Shown: positions 51,782 to 60,551, numbered from the stretch's first letter. The stretch is 64,000 nucleotides of DNA from Gordonia neofelifaecis NRRL B-59395 (GCF_000192435.1 NZ_AEUD01000013.1:62001-126000), one strand, 5' to 3'. Numbers and translations are program-made. The notes: generated by a model from the letters alone, not told the origin.

Positions 51782-53159
51782 CACCGCACCCGCCGGTAGG
51801 CGACACGGCACGGCTGGTGCAGCAGCCTCCTCCGGACTGCAGCTGGACGACCATCTTGGAATGGTCGTTGCGGTAGCTGTCGGCGTCCTGCACGAGGGAG
51901 AATTCGTAGTTGCGCAGCAGCACCGAGAAGATGGCTTTGAGCTGCATCATCGCGAACTGCGCGCCGACACAGCGGTGCCTGCCCGCGCCGAACGGGATCC
52001 AGGTCCAGCGGTTGACGAGGTCCTCCTGGCGGGGCTCGTCGTATCGGGCCGGATCGAAGGCGTCGGGATTCGGGAAGTCCTCGGGCAGGCGATTCGAGAC
52101 CGCGGGCGAGACGGCGATCGACTGCCCCTTGTGCACGGTGACCCCGCCGACCTCGAAGTCCTCCTGGACCAGCCGCATCAGGATGATCAGCGGCGGATGC
52201 AGTCGCAGCGCCTCCTTGATCGCCCCTTCCAGCTTCGGGATCTGACGCATCGCGGCGAAGCTGTATTCGGTTCCGTCCGAATAGATCCCGTCGAGCTCAC
52301 CGGTGACCTCGGCGAGATAGTCCGGATGCTTGAGCAGTTCGATCAGCGTCCACGCCGCCGTTCCCGACGTCGTGTGGTGCCCGGCGAACATCATCGAGAT
52401 GAAGATGCCGGTGACGGTGTCCGGGGTGAACATCTGCGAGCCGTCGTCGTTCTTGAGCGACACCAGGACGTCGAGCAGGTCCCGATCCTCTTTGTCCGCA
52501 GGCGGATTCGCGATGCGCCGGTCCATGACGCCGCCGATGAACTCCACCAGCTCGGCGCGCGCGGCGTCGCGGCGACGGAAGCTCTCGATGTCCGCGTGCA
52601 TGTCGACGTACGCGATGGGATCGGTGCCCTTCTCGAGCTCGTGGTACAGGTGCGCGATGTGCCCGGAGAGCTCCTCGCGGAACTTGCGGCCGATCAGGCA
52701 CGACGACGACGTGTACAGCGTCAGCTCGGCGAAGAAGTCCAGGAGATCGATCTCCCCCTCGTCGCCCCAGTCGGCGATCATCCGCTCCACCTCGTCTGGG
52801 ATGGTGACCGCGTGCTGCTTCATGTGCGCACCCTTGAGCGCCTGATTGTGCAGCATCTCCGACCGCCGCTCGGGGCTGGTGTCGAAGACGACGCCCTCGC
52901 CGAAGATCGGGGTCATGAAGGGATACGCGGCGCCCTGGTCGAGCACCTCGTCCGGGGCGCGGAAGAACTCCTCGTTGGCGGCGGCGCCGCTGACCAGGAC
53001 CACCTCGCGATCGGCGAGCTGGAACATGCCCACCTCGCCGTGCTCGTCGCGCACGCGCCGGAACAGGCCGATCGGATCGGTGGCGAGCTCGTCGAGGTGA
53101 CCGTGCTCGCCCTCGCCGCCGGAGACGCGGATGGACGTTGCGGTGTCTGATGAGGTCAT
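51675..53159 (-). CDS. cyp51: cytochrome P450, CYP51 (sterol 14-alpha-demethylase) type, 3' frameshifted
   Basis: CYP51 hallmarks: residues 79-93 fit the family signature (Y-x2-F-x2-P-x-F-G-x-G-V-V-F-D), the I-helix is AGHHTTSG at 259-266, EALR is at 316-319, and the heme loop FGAGRHRCVG has Cys397. Gene order matches M. tuberculosis Rv0764c. After residue 440 (SKMVVQL) the frame is disrupted: 20 bp at 51820-51839 look inserted. Removing them restores HQPCRVAYRRVR and a TGA at 51781-51783 next to the ferredoxin start. As given, the frame reads through to 494 residues over the ferredoxin gene. The core is intact. It overlaps the upstream SDR stop as ATGA. Confidence 0.88.
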   Translation of the reverse strand: MTSSDTATSIRVSGGEGEHGHLDELATDPIGLFRRVRDEHGEVGMFQLADREVVLVSGAAANEEFFRAPDEVLDQGAAYPFMTPIFGEGVVFDTSPERRSEMLHNQALKGAHMKQHAVTIPDEVERMIADWGDEGEIDLLDFFAELTLYTSSSCLIGRKFREELSGHIAHLYHELEKGTDPIAYVDMHADIESFRRRDAARAELVEFIGGVMDRRIANPPADKEDRDLLDVLVSLKNDDGSQMFTPDTVTGIFISMMFAGHHTTSGTAAWTLIELLKHPDYLAEVTGELDGIYSDGTEYSFAAMRQIPKLEGAIKEALRLHPPLIILMRLVQEDFEVGGVTVHKGQSIAVSPAVSNRLPEDFPNPDAFDPARYDEPRQEDLVNRWTWIPFGAGRHRCVGAQFAMMQLKAIFSVLLRNYEFSLVQDADSYRNDHSKMVVQLQSGGGCCTSRAVSPTGGCGDARRRRSRPVPGTWHVRDGGARRLRSGPRRRHPAR

Positions 53160-53986
53160 GCTAGTGCTCCTTCCGCGGACTGCGTAGCCGGGGCGGTCTG
53201 GGTGGGTTGGGCGGGTGGGACGAGCTTGCCCTCGGCTTCGACGTCGACCGAACGCATGTGCGCGCCGGGCGGCATCGAGATCATCGCCATGACGGCCGAG
53301 GCGAGGTTCTCGGGTTTGAGGAAGTGGCCGTGCCTGGCCAGTCCGAACGCGATCCAGTCGTTGAGCATGTCCTCGGTCTGCTGCTGATCGAGGTTCATGC
53401 CCATGCCGGTGATCGTCTGACCGGGCCGGACCAGGCCGGCGCGGACGCCGGTTCCTTCGAGTTCCATGCCGATCGTCGCGACCATGCCCTCGACACCGCA
53501 CTTGGCGGCGACGTACGCCGACGACCACGGGCGCGGATGGGTGACGACGTCGGAGCTGATGAAGACGATGTCCCCGCGACGGCGTTCGATCATCGCCGGC
53601 GCGACGGCCCGGTACATGCGATAGGCGCCGACGAGGTGGACGTCGATCTGCGCGGCCCAGTCGTCGACGGGCATCTCGTGGGCCCGTCCGATCTGCAGGT
53701 CACCGGCACCGGTGACGACCACTTCGAGCGGACCGAGCGCGGCCTCCGCGGCGGCGACCGCGGCGCGCACCGCGTCGTCGTCGGTGACGTCGAGGGACAC
53801 CGCCACGGCCTCGCCGCCGTCGGCGACGATCTGCGCGGCGGTCTCCGCGCACTTCTCCACGCGGCGGGCGCCGAGGGCGACGGGGTGTCCGGCGGCGGCG
53901 AGGGCACGCGCGGTCGCTTCACCGATGCCGGACGACGCGCCGGCGACCAGGACCGGTCGACGGTCGGGATGGGGCTGGAATCTCAT
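53156..53986 (-). CDS. short-chain dehydrogenase/reductase
   Basis: A 276-residue classical SDR. It has VAGASSGIGEATARALAAAG (NAD(P) loop), the DVTDDDAVR strand, a TGAGD segment, the catalytic Ser region VFISSDVV and Tyr-x3-Lys in AYVAAK. It lies between the two P450 genes with ATGA-type overlaps on both sides, so it works in the same pathway, probably on a hydroxylated or ketone intermediate. It corresponds in position to Rv0765c. Confidence 0.88.
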   Translation of the reverse strand: MRFQPHPDRRPVLVAGASSGIGEATARALAAAGHPVALGARRVEKCAETAAQIVADGGEAVAVSLDVTDDDAVRAAVAAAEAALGPLEVVVTGAGDLQIGRAHEMPVDDWAAQIDVHLVGAYRMYRAVAPAMIERRRGDIVFISSDVVTHPRPWSSAYVAAKCGVEGMVATIGMELEGTGVRAGLVRPGQTITGMGMNLDQQQTEDMLNDWIAFGLARHGHFLKPENLASAVMAMISMPPGAHMRSVDVEAEGKLVPPAQPTQTAPATQSAEGALA

Positions 53987-55236
53987 CGGGCGATCACTTT
54001 CATCGGGAGGGCGGCGAAGCCGCGGACGTTGACCGAGTGCACGCGCTCGGCGGCGGCGACGTCGACCTCGAAACTCTTGACGGTGCGGGCGATCTCGGCC
54101 AGACCGATGTTGGTCTCGAGCCGTGCGAGGTGCGCGCCGAGGCAGAAGTGGGTGCCGAGTCCGAACGACAGGATGGTGCGGCTGCTGTCACGGCCGATGC
54201 GGTACTGGTCGGCGTCGGGTCCGAAGACGTCCTCATCCCGGTTCGCCGAACCGATCAGCAGCAGCACGCGATCGCCCGCCGGAATGGTCCGGCCGCCGTA
54301 CTCGACGTCGCGGGCGACGCGCCGCAGCAGCATCTGCGTCGAGGTGTCGTAGCGGAGCGTCTCCTGGACCCAGTCCTCGACGATCTCGAGCGCGTCGGCC
54401 CCGGCGCCCACCGCGTCGAGGATCCCGGCCACCTGTCCGCCGCTGCGATGACCCCAGAAGACGGAGTTCGCCAGGAGCTTGGTGGTGGTCTCGTTGCCCG
54501 CCACCACCATCAGCATCATGAAGCCGATGATCTCCTGGTCTGTCATCGCGGTGAGTTCGCCGTCGTCGCCCGCGAGCTCGGCGCCGATCAGCGCCGAGAC
54601 GAGATCGTCGCCCGGGTTCTTCCGCCGGTCGGCCAGCAGTTCCGTGTAGAAGCCGTGCAGCTCCACATACGCGCGGATCGCGGCCTCGGGGACGTCGGTG
54701 ACACCCTCCTCGCGGTGGATCAGCAGGTCCGACTGAGTCCGCAGGTGAGCGCGGTCGGACTGTCCGACGCCCAGCAGCTCGGACACCACGTCCATCGGGA
54801 GCAGTCCGGCGAAGTCGTGGACGAAGTCGAACTCGCCCATCTCCAGGCACCGCGACCAGTGCTGATGCGTCAGCTCCTGGATCCGCGGTGCCAGCTCGCT
54901 CACCCGGCGCGGGGTGAAGCCCTTCGAGACCAGCTTGCGCAGTCGCAGATGCCGCGGATCGTCCATCGCCAGGAAGCTCATGGCGTACTCGGCGTTCTCG
55001 TTGTACGACAACGGGTCCATCGACACGCCCCAGCTGTTGGACAGCCGGACGTTGTCGCGGAAGGCCTCCGAGACGTCGTCGTGCCGGGCCAAGGCCCAGA
55101 AGTCGCCGTCGGCGCTGCGGTAGACGGGCGCCTCACGGCGCAGTCGCGCGTATGTCGGGTACGGGTCCTCGTGGAAGTCGTAGTCGTAGGGGTCGAAGGG
55201 TATCGACCCCTGCATTCCGGTGTCGGTGACGGTCAA
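53983..55236 (-). CDS. cytochrome P450 (CYP123-like position)
   Basis: A 417-residue soluble bacterial P450. The I-helix is VVAGNETTTKLL, the ExxR motif is ETLRYD, and the heme loop is FGLGTHFCLGAHLAR. It has the usual N-terminal PFDPYDYDFHEDPYPTYARLRREAPVY. It is the first structural gene of the operon P450-SDR-CYP51-ferredoxin-NTF2-like-hypothetical and occupies the place of CYP123 (Rv0766c). The substrate is unknown; the shared ferredoxin may serve both P450s. Confidence 0.9.
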   Translation of the reverse strand: MTVTDTGMQGSIPFDPYDYDFHEDPYPTYARLRREAPVYRSADGDFWALARHDDVSEAFRDNVRLSNSWGVSMDPLSYNENAEYAMSFLAMDDPRHLRLRKLVSKGFTPRRVSELAPRIQELTHQHWSRCLEMGEFDFVHDFAGLLPMDVVSELLGVGQSDRAHLRTQSDLLIHREEGVTDVPEAAIRAYVELHGFYTELLADRRKNPGDDLVSALIGAELAGDDGELTAMTDQEIIGFMMLMVVAGNETTTKLLANSVFWGHRSGGQVAGILDAVGAGADALEIVEDWVQETLRYDTSTQMLLRRVARDVEYGGRTIPAGDRVLLLIGSANRDEDVFGPDADQYRIGRDSSRTILSFGLGTHFCLGAHLARLETNIGLAEIARTVKSFEVDVAAAERVHSVNVRGFAALPMKVIAR

Positions 55237-55316
55237 CGTCTCTTCCCATCAATCGTGAATCGGCTTGTGGATCAAAGGCTTCGGTCGGTTCTGGTCGGGC
55301 CTGTGTCGGGTCCGGG

Positions 55317-55916
55317 TCAGTCCGCGGGCATCAGCAGCCCGGCGGCGGCGACCAGCCGCTCGGAGGTGGCCTCGTAGGTCAGGTGGCCCATGCCCGCGGT
55401 GACGAGTCCACCCGCGTACAGCATCTGCAGCGCGTCGACCACGCGCTCGGCCTCGGGATGGTCGTTGCCGACCGCGGCCGCGAGGCGATCGTGGATGAAG
55501 CGCCCGATGCGCCAGCGCAGGTGCTCGGAGTCCGGATCGTTGCCGAGGAGGGCGACGGTGACGGCGCCGCCGAGCTGGCCGTCGCCCGCAACCACCATCG
55601 ACACGCCGCGCAGCACCTGCGCCACTCGATCACGCGCGGGCAGCGACGGATCCGCTTCCGGGACACCGGCCGCGAGCCGACGCCAGAACACCTCCGCGAC
55701 CAGGTGACTCTTCGAGCTGAAGTACGTGTACGCGGTGGCCGGCGCGACGCCCGCCCGTTTGGCGACGTCGCGCACCGAGAGCGCGTCGAAACCGTCGGCC
55801 GCGAGGATCTCGACGGCGGCGTCGGCCATCTTGCTGATCTTCTCGGCCTGCTGGGGACTGAGGCGACGGCGGGTCGACTCGGTGGCGACACCGGCGGATT
55901 CGACGGGGGTGGACAT
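55317..55916 (-). CDS. TetR-family regulator of the P450/aldehyde dehydrogenase locus
   Basis: A 199-residue TetR repressor with HTH SVRDVAKRAGVAPATAYTYFSSKSHL and a helical C-terminal ligand domain. ATG 55916 is chosen; ATG 55925 is an in-frame alternative. It lies at the head of the P450 operon and is divergent from the aldehyde dehydrogenase operon with 63 bp between starts, so it could control both. It corresponds to Rv0767c. Confidence 0.87.
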   Translation of the reverse strand: MSTPVESAGVATESTRRRLSPQQAEKISKMADAAVEILAADGFDALSVRDVAKRAGVAPATAYTYFSSKSHLVAEVFWRRLAAGVPEADPSLPARDRVAQVLRGVSMVVAGDGQLGGAVTVALLGNDPDSEHLRWRIGRFIHDRLAAAVGNDHPEAERVVDALQMLYAGGLVTAGMGHLTYEATSERLVAAAGLLMPAD

Positions 55917-55952
55917 GTGACGCACGCTACTCTACGGTTGAATCGAAGTCCA

Positions 55953-55962
55953 GACACCTGTC
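55953..55962. promoter_or_regulatory. candidate TetR operator
   Basis: GACA-CC-TGTC, a short inverted repeat, lies in the divergent gap between tetR and the aldehyde dehydrogenase gene, 18 bp before the ATG at 55980. Short arms make this weak. Confidence 0.22.
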
Positions 55963-55979
55963 CAGATGGAGTTCTGAAT

Positions 55980-57461
55980 ATGACTCGAGCGAGCATCTCG
56001 CTACGACCCGACAACGCCACCGACCTGCTGATCGACGGCAAGCTGATCCCCGGATCCGGCGGCACGTTCGAGGTCGTCAACCCGGCCACCGAGGAGGTCA
56101 TCGGCCAAGCCGCCGAGGGCACGTCCGCCGACATGGACGCGGCGATCGACGCCGCTCGCCGCGCATTCGATCAGACGGACTGGTCCCGGAACCACGCCTT
56201 CCGCGCCCACTGCCTACGCCAGCTGCGCGACGCCCTGCTGGCTCACGCCGACGAACTGCGCGAGCTGACCGTCGCCGAGGTCGGGTGCCCGACGTTCCTG
56301 ACCCACGGACCCCAGCTGGTCGGCCCGATCACCGACCTCGGGTACTTCGCCGACCTCGCCGAAAGCTATTCGTGGACCACCGACCTCGGCGAGGCCAGTC
56401 CGATGGGCATCAAGAACCGCCGCGAACTGCGCGCGGAAGCCATCGGTGTGGTCGGCGCCATCACGCCGTGGAACTTCCCGCACCAGATCAACTTCGCCAA
56501 GATCGGTCCCGCGCTGGCGGCCGGCTGCACCGTGATCCTCAAGCCCGCCCCCGACACCCCGTGGTGCGCGGCGCTGGTCGGCAAGGTGATCGCCGAGGAG
56601 ACCGATTTTCCACCGGGCGTGATCAACATCGTCACCTCCACCGACCATCTGCTCGGAGCACAGCTCTGCACCGATCCGCGCGTCGACCTGATCTCGTTCA
56701 CCGGCTCCACCGACACCGGTCGCAAGGTGATGGCCGCGGCCGCGCCGACGCTCAAGAAGGTCTTCCTCGAACTCGGCGGCAAGTCGGCGTTCATCGTCCT
56801 CGACGACGCCGACCTCGGCGCGGCCTGCTCGATGGCGGCCTTCTCCGTCGTCACCCACGCCGGCCAGGGCTGCGCCATCACCACCCGACTGCTGGTGCCA
56901 CGTGAAACACTGGGCGCCGCCGTCGAACTCACCAAGAATGCGATGGCCGGTCTGGCCGCCGCCGACCCCACCCGGCCGGGGACGGTGTGCGGGCCGCTGA
57001 TCTCCGCACGCCAACGCGAGCGCGTCGAGGAATACCTGCGTCTCGCGCGCGACGAGGGCGGCGTGATCGAGGTCGGCGGCGGCCGCCCCGCCGACCAGGA
57101 GAAGGGTTTCTTCATCGAACCCACCCTCATCTCCGGGCTCGACAATTCCGCACGCGTCGCCCAGGAGGAGATCTTCGGGCCGGTCCTGGTGATCGTCCCG
57201 CACGACGGTGACCAAGACGCGATCGACATCGCCAACGACTCCCCCTACGGACTCTCCGGCGCCGTCTGGGGCACCGATCCCGACCGGATCAACGCGGTCG
57301 TCGACGGCGTCCGGACCGGGACCATGGGCGTCAACGGCGGCATCTGGTACTCGGCCGACGTCCCCTTCGGCGGCTACAAGCAGAGCGGGATCGGCCGCGA
57401 GATGGGGGTGGCGGGGTTCTCCGAGTATCTCGAGATCAAAGCGGTGGCAACGCCCGTCTGA
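55980..57461 (+). CDS. NAD-dependent aldehyde dehydrogenase
   Basis: A 493-residue aldehyde dehydrogenase. It has ITPWNFPHQINFAKIGPALAA, SFTGSTDTGRKVM, the base Glu in FLELGGKSAF, the catalytic Cys in HAGQGCAITTR, and QEEIFGPVLVIVPHD. It is only distantly related to the aldehyde dehydrogenase at 32189. By position it equals Rv0768 (aldA). It leads the + strand operon with SDR, HIBADH and CMD genes, although 289 bp with repeats separate it from the SDR. Confidence 0.92.
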   Translation: MTRASISLRPDNATDLLIDGKLIPGSGGTFEVVNPATEEVIGQAAEGTSADMDAAIDAARRAFDQTDWSRNHAFRAHCLRQLRDALLAHADELRELTVAEVGCPTFLTHGPQLVGPITDLGYFADLAESYSWTTDLGEASPMGIKNRRELRAEAIGVVGAITPWNFPHQINFAKIGPALAAGCTVILKPAPDTPWCAALVGKVIAEETDFPPGVINIVTSTDHLLGAQLCTDPRVDLISFTGSTDTGRKVMAAAAPTLKKVFLELGGKSAFIVLDDADLGAACSMAAFSVVTHAGQGCAITTRLLVPRETLGAAVELTKNAMAGLAAADPTRPGTVCGPLISARQRERVEEYLRLARDEGGVIEVGGGRPADQEKGFFIEPTLISGLDNSARVAQEEIFGPVLVIVPHDGDQDAIDIANDSPYGLSGAVWGTDPDRINAVVDGVRTGTMGVNGGIWYSADVPFGGYKQSGIGREMGVAGFSEYLEIKAVATPV

Positions 57462-57489
57462 TCTCTCCCCCGCTGTCTGCGGCCCGGGC

Positions 57490-57577
57490 TTGGGCGGGGA
57501 TGTTGTTCCTCGGCAGTCCTCACTCCTCGGCTAGCGCCTCGTCGCTGCGGAGAGCTCGTCACAACATCCCCGCCCAA
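57490..57577. repeat. intergenic palindromic repeat, copy 2
   Basis: Perfect 17-bp arms (57490-57506 and 57561-57577) around a 54-nt loop. The 38 nt next to the right arm match copy 1 (39658-39695) at 36 positions. Arms share GGGCGGGGA with copy 1 but otherwise differ. Confidence 0.8.
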
Positions 57578-57616
57578 CCCCTGTGTCGTCGTCTCGTCCG
57601 TCTCCCCACCCGTTCG

Positions 57617-57717
57617 TTGAGCGAGCACTCCCCGCCCGCTGATTGAGCGAGCACTTCCCTCCGCTGGTTGAGCGAGCACTTCCCTCCGCTGGTTGAGCGA
57701 GCGAAGCGAGTCGAAAC
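57617..57717. repeat. tandem 25-26-bp repeats, four units
   Basis: Units begin TTGAGCGAGC at 57617, 57643, 57668 and 57693. Units 2 and 3 are identical 25-mers; unit 1 has 26 bp with changes. Unit 4 ends GAAGCGAGTCGAAAC, the form seen as a single-copy intergenic repeat in related actinobacteria. The array lies 34 bp before the SDR start. Confidence 0.85.
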
Positions 57718-57750
57718 CACCAGCACAACACCACCAAAGGAACACACAGC

Positions 57751-58482
57751 ATGACCCGATTCAGTGACAAGACCGCGATCGTCACCGGCGCCGCGGGCGG
57801 CATCGGCGAAGCCTATGCGCGCGCCCTCGCCGCCGAGGGCGCGTACGTCGTCATCGCCGACGTCAACGACGAGGCCGGGCAGACCGTCGCCGACTCGATC
57901 GGCGGCATGTACTGCCACACCGACGTCGCCGATCCGGAATCGGCTGCGGCGCTCGCCGAGGCCGTCGTCGACGAGCGCGGCAAGATCGACGCGCTCGTCA
58001 ACAACGCGGCGATCTACGGCGGCATGAAGCTCGACTTCCTCACCACCGTCCCGTGGGACTACTACAAGAAGTTCATGAGCGTGAACCTCGACGGCGCACT
58101 CAACGTGACCCGAGCGTGCTACCCGCACATGCGCCACGGCGGCGCGATCGTCAACCAGTCGTCCACCGCGGCCTGGGTGTACAGCGGCTTCTACGGACTG
58201 GCGAAGGTCGGCGTCAACGGCCTCACCCAGCAGCTCGCCGTCGAACTCGGCGGACAGCGGATCCGCATCAACGCCATCGCCCCCGGCCCGATCGACACCG
58301 AGGCGACCCGGTCGACGACGCCCACCGAGATGGTGAACGACATGGTCTCGAAGCTGCCGCTCGGCCGCATGGGCACCCCGGAGGATCTGGTCGGTATGTG
58401 CCTGTTCCTCCTGTCGGACGAGGCATCGTGGATCACCGGCCAGATCTTCAACGTCGACGGCGGACAGGTCATCCGTTCATGA
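57751..58482 (+). CDS. short-chain dehydrogenase/reductase
   Basis: A 243-residue classical SDR with TGAAGGIGEAYARALAAEGA, NNAAIYGG, the Ser region NQSSTAAWVYSG and catalytic YGLAK. The C-terminus (ITGQIFNVDGGQVI) is typical. AAAGGAA precedes the ATG. It overlaps the next gene as ATGA. It corresponds to Rv0769 and probably oxidises an alcohol in the same catabolic route. Confidence 0.9.
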   Translation: MTRFSDKTAIVTGAAGGIGEAYARALAAEGAYVVIADVNDEAGQTVADSIGGMYCHTDVADPESAAALAEAVVDERGKIDALVNNAAIYGGMKLDFLTTVPWDYYKKFMSVNLDGALNVTRACYPHMRHGGAIVNQSSTAAWVYSGFYGLAKVGVNGLTQQLAVELGGQRIRINAIAPGPIDTEATRSTTPTEMVNDMVSKLPLGRMGTPEDLVGMCLFLLSDEASWITGQIFNVDGGQVIRS

Positions 58483-59369
58483 GCGAGAACACGCTCCGGC
58501 TCGGCTACATCGGCCTCGGGAACATCGGCGGGCCGATGGCGGCACGACTCGCGGCGGCCGCGCCGATGACCGCTTTCGACGTCTCCCCCGACGCCCTCGC
58601 CGCGGTCGTCGACGCCGGCGCGACAGCCGCCGACAGCCTCGCCGGCCTGGCCACGTCGTGCGACCTCATCAGCATCTGCGTCCGCGACGACGACCAGGTG
58701 CGGGAAGTGGTCGGCGGGCTGCTCGATCACCTGGCACCGGGTTCGCTCATCGCGGTGCACTCGACGATCTCGCCGGAGACCGCGGCCGAGCAGGCCGAGC
58801 TCTGTGCCCGACACGACGTCGTACTGCTCGACGCCCCGATCTCCGGGGGTGCGCCGGGCGCCAAGGAGGGCCGCCTCGCGATCATGATCGGCGGCGACCG
58901 CGCAGCCTACGACCGCGCGAAGGCAGCGCTGGCGCCGGCGGGCGACATGATCGTCCACGCCGGACCGAACGCGGGCGACGGGACACGGATGAAGCTGGCA
59001 CGCAACCTCCTTCACTTCATCTCCTTCACCGCGACCACGGAGGCCGCCCGGCTCGCCGAAGCCGCGGGGATCGACATCGCGAAGCTGGGTCGGGTGGTTC
59101 GGCACACCGATGCGATCACCGGCGGCGCAGGCGCGATCATGCTGCGCGACACCACCGCGCCGATCGCTCCGGACGACTTCTGGTACGGCGTGTTCACCCA
59201 TGTCCGCGAACTCGGCGAGAAGGATCTGACCCTCGCCCTCGGGCTGGCCGACGAGCTCGGAGTCGACCTGCCACTGGGCCGCCGTGCACTCACCGACCTG
59301 GCCGCCGGCCTCGGCGTCCCCCACCTCTCGCCGGTTGAACTGGAAACCCCCGAAGGAGAACAACGATGA
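58479..59369 (+). CDS. NAD(P)-dependent 3-hydroxyisobutyrate dehydrogenase-family protein
   Basis: A 296-residue beta-hydroxyacid dehydrogenase. It has the Rossmann motif RLGYIGLGNIGGPMAARL, the substrate loop LDAPISGGAPGAKEGRLAIMIGG and the catalytic Lys region GDGTRMKLARNLLHF. Family enzymes oxidise short beta-hydroxy acids to semialdehydes; the natural substrate here is unknown. ATGA overlaps at both ends show tight coupling to the SDR and CMD genes. It corresponds to Rv0770. Confidence 0.9.
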   Translation: MSENTLRLGYIGLGNIGGPMAARLAAAAPMTAFDVSPDALAAVVDAGATAADSLAGLATSCDLISICVRDDDQVREVVGGLLDHLAPGSLIAVHSTISPETAAEQAELCARHDVVLLDAPISGGAPGAKEGRLAIMIGGDRAAYDRAKAALAPAGDMIVHAGPNAGDGTRMKLARNLLHFISFTATTEAARLAEAAGIDIAKLGRVVRHTDAITGGAGAIMLRDTTAPIAPDDFWYGVFTHVRELGEKDLTLALGLADELGVDLPLGRRALTDLAAGLGVPHLSPVELETPEGEQR

Positions 59370-59755
59370 CGGATGACGTCACCACGCCCCCGATGACCGA
59401 TCAGCGCCGCAAAGGCCTCGCGAAGATGTCGGAGGTGTACGGCTGGGAGATGTCCGACGGCCCCGGCGACTTCTTCGCCCACACCGCCGACCAGGTCTTC
59501 GGCGAGGTGTGGAGTCGGGACGGCCTGACCCACCGCGACCGGAGGCTGATCCTTCTCGGCGCACTCGCGGCGAACGGACAGGTCGACGTGGCGGAGATCC
59601 AGGCCGGCGCCGCGCTGGGCAACGGCGAACTCACGCCGGAGGAACTGAACGAGATCGGCCTGTTCCTCTGCTACTACGTGGGCTGGCCGTTGGGCACCAA
59701 GATGACGATGATGTTCGGCGAAGTGATCAAGAAGCATAAGAAGTCTGGCCGCTGA
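59366..59755 (+). CDS. carboxymuconolactone decarboxylase-family protein
   Basis: A 129-residue CMD-fold protein (SEVYGWEMSDGPGDFFAHTADQVFGEVW, LTHRDRRLILLGALAANGQVDVAEIQAGAAL, ELNEIGLFLCYYVGWPLGT). It lacks the CxxC of AhpD-type members, so a lactone decarboxylase-like or unknown role is more likely than peroxidase coupling. It ends the aldehyde dehydrogenase operon and corresponds to Rv0771. Confidence 0.87.
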   Translation: MTDDVTTPPMTDQRRKGLAKMSEVYGWEMSDGPGDFFAHTADQVFGEVWSRDGLTHRDRRLILLGALAANGQVDVAEIQAGAALGNGELTPEELNEIGLFLCYYVGWPLGTKMTMMFGEVIKKHKKSGR

Positions 59756-59803
59756 CCGGGACTCGCGCCCGGGAACCCCGCCACCGACCATAGGCTGACG
59801 CAC

Positions 59804-60481
59804 ATGAACTTCCGACTGGTAGACCTGAGCGCCGAAGAGATCGCGCAGCAGCTCAGCGTCGTCGAGCCGCTCACCGATTCGGTTCGCGGACTCATCGACG
59901 CGGTGATCCGGACCGAGGTCGACGACGACGAGCTGAACGCAGCGCGCGAGCAGATCGACGCGATCGTCGCCCGCCTGCGCACCAAGCAGAAGCCGGGAAG
60001 CTTCGGGGTGCAGTTCACCCGCGAGCTGAGCGGCCTCTCGTGGGGCAACGCCGCGGTCGGTGCGCGGAACGGCATCGCCCCGCCGATGCGGATCGTGCAT
60101 CACGAGGACGGTCGGGCCACCTGCGACGTGGAGCTCGGTGCCGCGTACGAAGGCCCCGGCGGGCTGGTGCACGGAGGCGTGTCCGCGATGCTGATCGACC
60201 AGCTGCTCGGCGAGGCCGCCAGCGTCGGCAACGGATTGCCCTGTTTCACAGGCACATTGACCGTCAAGTACCTGCGCCCGACACCACTCGGTCCGCTGAG
60301 CATGAGTGCCGAGACCGTCCGTCGCGAGGGCCGGAAGATCTTCGTTCGCGGAGAGATCTGCACGGCCGACGGTCCGACGGTGACCGCCGAGGCGATCATG
60401 GTGTCGCCGAAGGAGCTTCCGTCGCGCGATCAGATCATGAAACTCCGGGCCGAACTGGCCGCGCAGGACGGGCAGGGCTGA
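59804..60481 (+). CDS. PaaI-family thioesterase
   Basis: A 225-residue protein with an N-terminal helical extension (residues 1-75) and one hot-dog domain. The PaaI signature is GPGGLVHGGVSAMLIDQLLGEAAS, followed by FTGTLTVKYLRPTPLGPLSM. It should cleave or bind an acyl-CoA. It starts 48 bp after the CMD stop on the same strand and may extend that operon. Confidence 0.83.
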   Translation: MNFRLVDLSAEEIAQQLSVVEPLTDSVRGLIDAVIRTEVDDDELNAAREQIDAIVARLRTKQKPGSFGVQFTRELSGLSWGNAAVGARNGIAPPMRIVHHEDGRATCDVELGAAYEGPGGLVHGGVSAMLIDQLLGEAASVGNGLPCFTGTLTVKYLRPTPLGPLSMSAETVRREGRKIFVRGEICTADGPTVTAEAIMVSPKELPSRDQIMKLRAELAAQDGQG

Positions 60482-60551
60482 CACGCGAGGTCCGATACGC
60501 GGAGGGTCGGTCAGGTCGTCGTACGAGTCCGTCCAGGCGAATCGCGACCGG

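Noticed and set aside
57617-57717. CRISPR array
   Set aside because: Units are contiguous with no unique spacers, only four of them, and no cas genes are nearby.
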